Program-made: the position numbers and the translations under genes
DNA from: Akkermansiaceae bacterium
GTDB lineage: Bacteria > Verrucomicrobiota > Verrucomicrobiia > Verrucomicrobiales > DEV007
DNA length: 53,715 nt
Direction: 5' to 3'
Assembly (NCBI GenBank): GCA_024233085.1
Contig: JACKQC010000026.1
Location: 1 to 53,715, forward strand
Notes under the pieces: model-generated
What the model saw: the letters and a program-made list of their open reading frames with translations, nothing else
Database searches by the model: none
What the model was told of the DNA's origin: nothing
Shown here: positions 48,858 to 53,715 of the stretch, piece by piece
Layout: each line of letters opens with the position of its first letter
How positions within the stretch are numbered: the stretch's first letter is position 1

Positions 48858-49976
48858 ATGCTCACCGACCTCCACAAAGAAAAACTGACCGCCTTCGCGG
48901 CCGCCCTCGTCGACCAACGCAGCGCCCGCATCCTCGTCGAGCCCCAGCAGCGCTCCAGCGGCTTCTGGTTCGGCGGCGGCAACACGATCCGCGACCGCGA
49001 CGGGTCGATTCTCGTTTGCGGTCGTTATCGAAACTTCGGCGACTCCCGGACCGGGGTCGGGGCGGGGGAGCGCGGACTCGAGCTGGCCATCTTTCGTGCC
49101 GCCTCCGTCGACGCGCCCTTCGAAAAGATCAAGTCCTTCACCAAGGCGGACCTCGCCTGCAACGGCGCCGCCGTCGTGTCCATCGAGGGCGTGGCCCTGC
49201 ATCTCCTCCCCGAGGGCGGGATCGAGCTTTTCATCTCGACGGAAAAGGATGTGGCCTACCCGGATAGACTGGCCGGCTTTCAGAAGCCCGGCACCGGCGT
49301 GTGGAGCATCGACCGCATCCACGCCGACACGGTCGAAAACCTGACCCCGGACAATATCGAGGAAATCATCCCCCACCACGCCGGCGCGCCCGAGAGGCTG
49401 CACTGCAAGGACCCCGTCGTCACCGACCTGCGAAACGGCGATCTGGCCCTCATCTACTGCGTCCATCCCTTCACCTGGTCGAGCAGCGGCACCGCCGTCG
49501 CGGTCCGCAAGGCCGGGGCGCCCGGCAATCTCTTCCAACCGCTGACCGACGACATGCTCGCCCGCGGACCGGTGTGGGACATCGCCGCCGCGCGGGTCAC
49601 CGAGCGTCTGCCGGTCCCGCGCACCGGCGCCTTCGCGAACCTGCCGCCGCAGTCGCTGTATTTCTACGACAGTTGCGAGTGCCTCCGCCAGCTCGACGAA
49701 AACCCCTCCGCCGTCACCCGGCCGCGCGGTTGGTCCTGCGAGGAAATCGGCGGGATCGCCGTCGGCGTCGACGACAATTTTCCGGAGATTCGCAGCCTGT
49801 CGGTCGAGGCCCCGCTGTTCGTGTCGCCGCATGGAACCGGGTGCTCCCGTTATATCGCCACCCTGGCGCTGGAGAACGGCATTTTCGCCAACTGGCAGCA
49901 GAGTCAGACGGATTTCTGCCAGCCCCTGGTCGGCCATTTTCTCCCCATGGAGCGCGTGCTGGAGATTCTTGCCTGA
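48858..49976 (+). CDS. Beta-propeller-like protein, unknown (glycosidase/sialidase-like)
   Basis: 372 residues from the ATG at 48858, no signal peptide. Strand-rich throughout with repeated motifs such as IRDRDGSILVCGRYRNFGDSRTG, DPVVTDLRNGDLALIYCVHPF and SLYFYDSCECLRQLDENP, resembling five-bladed propellers of the GH130/GH43 type. The catalytic residues cannot be fixed, so it may be a non-enzymatic propeller. It ends 15 bases before the LamG protein end (convergent). Confidence 0.6.
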   Translation: MLTDLHKEKLTAFAAALVDQRSARILVEPQQRSSGFWFGGGNTIRDRDGSILVCGRYRNFGDSRTGVGAGERGLELAIFRAASVDAPFEKIKSFTKADLACNGAAVVSIEGVALHLLPEGGIELFISTEKDVAYPDRLAGFQKPGTGVWSIDRIHADTVENLTPDNIEEIIPHHAGAPERLHCKDPVVTDLRNGDLALIYCVHPFTWSSSGTAVAVRKAGAPGNLFQPLTDDMLARGPVWDIAAARVTERLPVPRTGAFANLPPQSLYFYDSCECLRQLDENPSAVTRPRGWSCEEIGGIAVGVDDNFPEIRSLSVEAPLFVSPHGTGCSRYIATLALENGIFANWQQSQTDFCQPLVGHFLPMERVLEILA

Positions 49977-49991
49977 GAGCGACTCCCCCGT

Positions 49992-51245
49992 TCAGCGACC
50001 GTCGCTGGAGGCGGAAATGCGATAGACCGCCCGTATTTCGTCCGCGTTGAGAACTCGGTTCCACAGGCGGAACTCGTCGATCCGGCCTTTAAAATACGTC
50101 CAGTCGGTGCTGTCGCTCCCAAAACCGATAAAGGCCCGGTGACTGCCGATGTTGGATCCCGGCTTGGCGGTGTCCCCCGCGTGTTCGCCGTCGACATAAA
50201 CGATGGATCGGCGCGGCTCGAGGACCCAGGCCAGATGATGCCATTTTCCCGAAAAATCGGCGCTGACCGAGATTCGGTCTTTCAGGGAATGCCCCGGTGT
50301 CTTGTCAGCGCGGATGAAGACTTCCGACTTGCCGGCGAGTCCGAACATGAGGTCGTTGCCGTTTTTGCCGTCGAAATCCGAGAAAACCAAGCCATGTCCC
50401 GGCGCCGGCGATTCGTAGAAAATCCACGCCGCCACCGTCATGCGTTCCATGTCGGGAAGAACCTCCGTCAGCTCGAGCCGGTCGTCGACACCGTCAAAGG
50501 CGAAAGCGCCCCCAAGGTGGCCCTTGCCGGTCCACGCGGGACCATCCTCCGCCGACGTCGCCGCCTTGAACGAGGTGCCGGAGGCGCCTTCCACCAAGCC
50601 GTTGCGCGGGCGCCGGTCGAAGTCGAAGTGGACCAGCAATCCCCCGGCGAGTGAGCCGGGCGCCGGACTCGAGAGGTCCCCGCCATTTTTGAGCGCCTCG
50701 ATCGTCCCGGTGGTTTGAGTTTCCAGGTCGGTCAACTTCTTGAGTTCGTCCCGCGCTTTTATCGCCTCGTCGATTTCGCCCTTTTTGGTCAACTCTGTCC
50801 GCAGGGCCTCCAGCCGGGCCTTCTCCTGACCGATGAGAGCGAGTAGGGCCTGCTGAGATTTGCGGAAGCGCTCGGTTTTTTCGCGTTGATAAATCGAACG
50901 CAACTGGTCGAGCTTCGCAAAGGGCTCGCCCGCCGCCTCCGGCACGCGGCCCTGAAGAACCGCCAGCTCGGCGTCGACGGCGATCACGTTCTCCAACTGG
51001 GCCGCCCGCTGGACTTCTTCGCGCAATTTTTCCAGCTGCTGGCGATAGAACGCGTCGAGTTCCTTGAGCGGCTGCATCAGTTCCGCGCGCCGCACGTCGA
51101 AGGCGAACCGAAGCGAATTCAGGGTCACAGGCTTTTCGTCGCCCTTCTCTCCCTCCCCTGTTTGACCAAAGAGCGCGGTCGCAACAAAAACAAGGACCAC
51201 GATCCGCGCGATCGCCTGGAGGAAACGTTCACGTCCCGGATTCAT
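49992..51245 (-). CDS. LamG-like jellyroll protein with coiled coil
   Basis: 417 residues from the ATG at 51245. Signal or anchor 12-28, then a helical coiled coil of about 150 residues with EKLREEVQRAAQL and LIGQEKARLEALRTEL, and a C-terminal concanavalin-like LamG domain from 205: LLVHFDFDRR, GAFAFDGVDDRLEL, GKWHHLAWVLEPRRSIVYVDG, FKGRIDEFRLWNRVLNADEI. These are typical surface or periplasmic adhesive domains in this phylum. It lies 43 bases downstream of the 3D protein in what looks like an operon. Confidence 0.85.
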   Translation of the reverse strand: MNPGRERFLQAIARIVVLVFVATALFGQTGEGEKGDEKPVTLNSLRFAFDVRRAELMQPLKELDAFYRQQLEKLREEVQRAAQLENVIAVDAELAVLQGRVPEAAGEPFAKLDQLRSIYQREKTERFRKSQQALLALIGQEKARLEALRTELTKKGEIDEAIKARDELKKLTDLETQTTGTIEALKNGGDLSSPAPGSLAGGLLVHFDFDRRPRNGLVEGASGTSFKAATSAEDGPAWTGKGHLGGAFAFDGVDDRLELTEVLPDMERMTVAAWIFYESPAPGHGLVFSDFDGKNGNDLMFGLAGKSEVFIRADKTPGHSLKDRISVSADFSGKWHHLAWVLEPRRSIVYVDGEHAGDTAKPGSNIGSHRAFIGFGSDSTDWTYFKGRIDEFRLWNRVLNADEIRAVYRISASSDGR

Positions 51246-51288
51246 CGGATTTCGAGTCTGCCGGCGTTCGGGCGGCGATGCAAGACCG

Positions 51289-51819
51289 TTATCGCTGGTA
51301 AGTCTTCCACCAGTCGTCGGTCGTCATCGAGGCGAGCATTTTCAGGCAATGGGGAAAGGTGCCCCGCTCGGCGAGAATTTTGCGGCTCTCGTGGAAGCTG
51401 CCGAACTCCAGCACGTCGATCGTCACCCGGCGCACGCCCCAGTTGTTCATGCGCGCTTTCGTGTCGAAGTAAATGTCGATCGTCGAGGTGTCGACCAGGG
51501 CCTTCCCATAGTCATCGACCACGAAGACGCGGTCGTAGCCGCGGATCTTGAACTTCGTTCCCAGCGGAAAACGCGACCAGTCGGCGGCGACGGAGTGATA
51601 CTCCGGCGTGTAGCGCAGGTCGGTGCCGAGCGCGGTCTTTTTGCCGAAAGCCAGGTGATCGTCCTCCGTGTGGGTGTAGGCCGTCGTCCGAACCTGGACG
51701 GAAACAAGCGGTCGCGGCACGTCCGCTTTCTCCGTTTCCCCGCCGCGCAGGATCGATCCCGGCCAACAAAGGAGCGCGGCGAGAATCGCGAGAGGGAGTT
51801 GTCGGGAGGTTAATATCAT
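51289..51819 (-). CDS. 3D-domain (MltA C-terminal-like) secreted protein
   Basis: 176 residues from the ATG at 51819. Signal peptide to about residue 24 (LPLAILAALLCWPGSILRG). The double-psi-barrel 3D domain is clear: VRTTAYTHTEDD, AADWSRFPLGTKFKIRGY and DRVFVVDDYGKALVDTSTIDIYF, with the aspartates that give the domain its name. Related proteins cut peptidoglycan glycan strands; the C-terminal end (ILAERGTFPHCLKMLASM) is unusual for the family. A 19-3-19 element lies 27 bases upstream of the start. Confidence 0.85.
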   Translation of the reverse strand: MILTSRQLPLAILAALLCWPGSILRGGETEKADVPRPLVSVQVRTTAYTHTEDDHLAFGKKTALGTDLRYTPEYHSVAADWSRFPLGTKFKIRGYDRVFVVDDYGKALVDTSTIDIYFDTKARMNNWGVRRVTIDVLEFGSFHESRKILAERGTFPHCLKMLASMTTDDWWKTYQR

Positions 51820-51845
51820 GTCGCAACCAAGCGAAAAGCAGTCCG

Positions 51846-51886
51846 AATCAAACAGGGTATGGTCGTGGAGGCAACCCTGTTTGGTC
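51846..51886. repeat. 19-3-19 palindromic element, copy g
   Basis: AATCAAACAGGGTATGGTC (51846-51864), spacer GTG, GAGGCAACCCTGTTTGGTC (51868-51886), in the leader of the 3D gene and before the membrane protein gene at 52001, that is between divergent genes. Confidence 0.85.
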
Positions 51887-51934
51887 GGGACGGCGGGAAA
51901 AGGGAAGCAAAGTGGGGGCGCGAATTTTTGAAGG

Positions 51935-51995
51935 CCACATTTTCCGAATAAAATATGAAAATTATTGATTTTTTAATTTAAATAGCTGAATTTCT
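51935..51995. promoter_or_regulatory. AT-rich stretch before the 52001 gene
   Basis: A strongly A/T-rich segment (TTGATTTTTTAATTTAAATA near 51965) directly upstream of the membrane protein start, likely containing its promoter; no clean -35/-10 pair with proper spacing could be assigned. Confidence 0.35.
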
Positions 51996-52000
51996 ACCCG

Positions 52001-52606
52001 ATGAATGCGACCCACTTCCAAATGCCTCCCCCCGTGCCGCCAACGGCCAATGTTAATGGGCCGAATCCCGCTCCCTTCTTCGGCCCTTCGGCGGAGGAAA
52101 TTCGGCGGGCGCACCTAACACACGAGAACACATTTAAGGGACTGGGCACTCTCTATCTATTCGGAGGAGGACTGATGGCGCTTGGGAGCGTGTTCCTCAT
52201 CTTCAATCTGGTCTTTGGGGAAAAATCGGTTGGATCGCTCGATGGTGAATCGGCTGTGGAATCAATTGCGATCGCGGTCGGGGCAATAATTTTGCCGCTG
52301 ATCTATTTGCCGCTGGGTCGAAATCTTCGACAACTGAAACCCCAAGCCGCCTATCCTGCCCGTCTTGTTTCGTATCTCGGTTTGTTTGCGTTTCCCGTGG
52401 GAACCTTGCTCCATGCTTGCATTCTCTACTATCTGTTTTCAGAGAAGGGACGATTTGTTTTAAGCGATGAATATCGGGCCATTGTGGAAAGGACTCCCGA
52501 CGTAAAAGCGAAGACATCCCTGCTCACGTGGGTGATCTTGGCGATCGTGCTTTTGGTTTTTGCGATCATCTTTTCTTTGGTAATTTTTGCGGTGGTTGCG
52601 CATTGA
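52001..52606 (+). CDS. Small membrane protein, unknown
   Basis: 201 residues from the ATG at 52001. Pro/Asn-rich first 35 residues, then membrane segments at about 48-68, 85-105, 118-140 and 170-195. The segment GRFVLSDEYRAIVERTPDVKAKTS before the last span resembles, from memory, a conserved block in short PVC membrane proteins (FSxEYxxVIxxTPxIKY). Its codons are less GC-biased than the neighbouring genes. Function unknown. Confidence 0.75.
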   Translation: MNATHFQMPPPVPPTANVNGPNPAPFFGPSAEEIRRAHLTHENTFKGLGTLYLFGGGLMALGSVFLIFNLVFGEKSVGSLDGESAVESIAIAVGAIILPLIYLPLGRNLRQLKPQAAYPARLVSYLGLFAFPVGTLLHACILYYLFSEKGRFVLSDEYRAIVERTPDVKAKTSLLTWVILAIVLLVFAIIFSLVIFAVVAH

Positions 52607-52729
52607 ACGAGCTGTCCGCTTTTTTCGATTCTTCCCCCTGTCTTTTACATTCGGTATTCCGCGCGCTTTTTTCGCCACACCGGCCGAAAAACCCGGAATG
52701 TTATCGGAAGCGTGGCCCGCTTCCTGCCG

Positions 52730-53491
52730 ATGTCCGCCAAAAACGACGCCGATCCCTCCCGCCCCGAGGCCGCCGGGTTTCACACCACCCGGTGGTCGAT
52801 GGTGCTGTCGGCGCGCGGGGAGCGGGGCGGCGCGGAGGCCGACCTCGCGGCGCTCGAGCAGTTGTGCCGGCAATACTGGCCGCCGCTCTACGCGTTTCTG
52901 CGCTATCGCGGGCTCGGTCCGCACGACGCCGAGGACCTGACGCAGGCCTTTTTCGCGAATCTCCTGGAAAAACACTGGCTCCGCGCCGCCGACCGGGAAA
53001 AGGGACGTTTCCGCACCTTCCTGCTGACGGCGCTGAAGCGTTTTCAGGCCAAAGAATGGGAACGCGCCCGGGCGCAAAAGCGCGGCGGCGGCCAACGGCT
53101 TCTCAGTCTCGACACCGAGGGTTTCGAGACGGCTTATGTCTCCGGTTCGGAAGCGGAGGCGGCGCTGCCGGCGGAGACTCTCTACGACCGGCGCTGGGCG
53201 CTGGCGCTGCTGGAGGCCGCCATGCGCCGTCTGCGGGAGGAATACGAGCGGGCCGGAAAAGCGGCGGAATACGAGACGCTGAAACCCGCGCTCACCGCCG
53301 ACCGCGGCGGGGCGCCCTACGCGGACCTGGCCGCCGAGCTGGGAATCGAGCCGGCCTCCGCCCGCAGTTCGGTCCATCGGCTGCGGCGGCGTTTTCGCGA
53401 TCTTTTTCGCGAGGAGGTCGCCGCCACCGTCGCCGATCCGCGCGACGTGGACGACGAGTGGCGCGCGATGCTCGCGGCGCTGGTTTGGTGA
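52730..53491 (+). CDS. ECF sigma factor of the PVC HTTRWSMV group
   Basis: 253 residues from the ATG at 52730 (an upstream GTG at 52712 is possible). The N-terminal HTTRWSMVLSARG motif is typical of a PVC sigma-factor subgroup. Region sigma-2 is YWPPLYAFLRYRGLGPHDAEDLTQAFFANLLE (key part GLGPHDAEDLTQAFF), and sigma-4 with its HTH is YADLAAELGIEPASARSSVHRLRRRFRDLF. Such factors are usually followed by Ser/Thr kinases, and a zinc-ribbon protein begins 62 bases downstream. It probably directs transcription in response to a kinase-sensed signal. Confidence 0.9.
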   Translation: MSAKNDADPSRPEAAGFHTTRWSMVLSARGERGGAEADLAALEQLCRQYWPPLYAFLRYRGLGPHDAEDLTQAFFANLLEKHWLRAADREKGRFRTFLLTALKRFQAKEWERARAQKRGGGQRLLSLDTEGFETAYVSGSEAEAALPAETLYDRRWALALLEAAMRRLREEYERAGKAAEYETLKPALTADRGGAPYADLAAELGIEPASARSSVHRLRRRFRDLFREEVAATVADPRDVDDEWRAMLAALVW

Positions 53492-53553
53492 CTCGTCGGT
53501 AAAATTTTCGCGATTTTTCGCCACATTTCGGTTCAGAATCGGAATGCAAGGGC

Positions 53554-53715
53554 ATGAATCAGAACCCTCCCGACCCCGAATCCGATCCGAAACCCGAACC
53601 CGCCGGGGAAGCCGTTTGCCCGCGCTGCGGGGCGCCGATGGCGGGCGCGGCGGTCGACGGGCTGTGCCCGAAATGCCTCGGGGCGCTGAATCTCTCCACG
53701 CGCACCGAATTCACC
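53554..53715 (+). CDS. Start of zinc-ribbon protein, probably Ser/Thr kinase (3'-truncated)
   Basis: 54 residues visible from the ATG at 53554; the gene continues beyond the window. The visible part is an acidic, Pro-rich leader followed by a zinc ribbon CPRCGAPM and CPKCL. In Planctomycetes and Verrucomicrobia a kinase with exactly this kind of N-terminal zinc ribbon follows the ECF sigma factor of the preceding gene. The kinase domain itself is outside the window, so the call rests on context. Confidence 0.6.
   Translation, partial: MNQNPPDPESDPKPEPAGEAVCPRCGAPMAGAAVDGLCPKCLGALNLSTRTEFT

Overview
The window is GC-rich, densely coded DNA that most resembles a member of the Verrucomicrobiota (PVC superphylum). 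Pointers are a DUF1501 protein, a DUF1080 protein, a very large PVC-type dehydrogenase ending in a CxxCH heme site, pseudopilins with an RRAFTLVE-type cleavage site, a FHA/coiled-coil giant, and an ECF sigma factor of the HTTRWSMV type followed by a zinc-ribbon protein that looks like the start of a linked Ser/Thr kinase. No rRNA, tRNA, CRISPR array or intact insertion sequence was found.

Layout. 1-8030: 5'-truncated DUF1501 protein, cysS, FHA/coiled-coil protein, and an rsfS-cinA operon. 8261-14434: rhomboid protease, then a leftward type II secretion/pilus operon gspE-gspF-gspG-gspH-like plus a small membrane protein, and a divergent DUF2059 secreted protein. 14491-17484: YtrA-type GntR regulator, ABC ATPase and permease. 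17529-24717: PQQ-repeat protein, a HigB/short-antitoxin pair, DUF1080 protein, an HNH nuclease with a small partner, arsC, rlmN, a zinc alcohol dehydrogenase and a sulfotransferase. 24718-30512: an accessory, repeat-rich stretch with mirrored hairpin cassettes, a conserved helical protein followed by a striking ten-unit 21-bp AT-rich array, a propeller glycosidase-like protein, a ComEA-like protein and the deleted remains of a hicBA module. 30563-43479: a 1164-residue protein that I think is PPi-type PEP carboxykinase, a lipoprotein, a GT39-like glycosyltransferase, a FkbO/Hyg5/XanB2-type chorismatase divergent from an MMPL/RND exporter, and the PVC-type cytochrome/dehydrogenase. 43702-53715: membrane proteins, pdxJ, a zinc-finger membrane protein, a degenerate adenylate-cyclase-like sensor, GNAT, LamG and 3D-domain envelope proteins, the ECF sigma factor and the start of its neighbour.

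Most genes are housekeeping or envelope functions in short operons. The most interesting signals are non-coding: (i) ten consecutive units of exactly 21 bp at 26179-26388, each with a GGAAA..TTTCC-like dyad, directly 3' of a conserved protein of unknown function; (ii) a dispersed element built from 19-bp self-complementary units with 3-bp spacers, found at seven loci, two of them inserted in frame inside protein genes (cysS and the ABC permease); (iii) three cassettes in which the same small hairpins are arranged in mirror order around a centre; and (iv) several simple tandem arrays (8, 12, 5 bp). Broken toxin-antitoxin modules (hicBA deletion, HigA-like antitoxin without HTH) lie in or near these repeat-rich regions. 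All functional calls are from reading translated motifs; no database search was possible.
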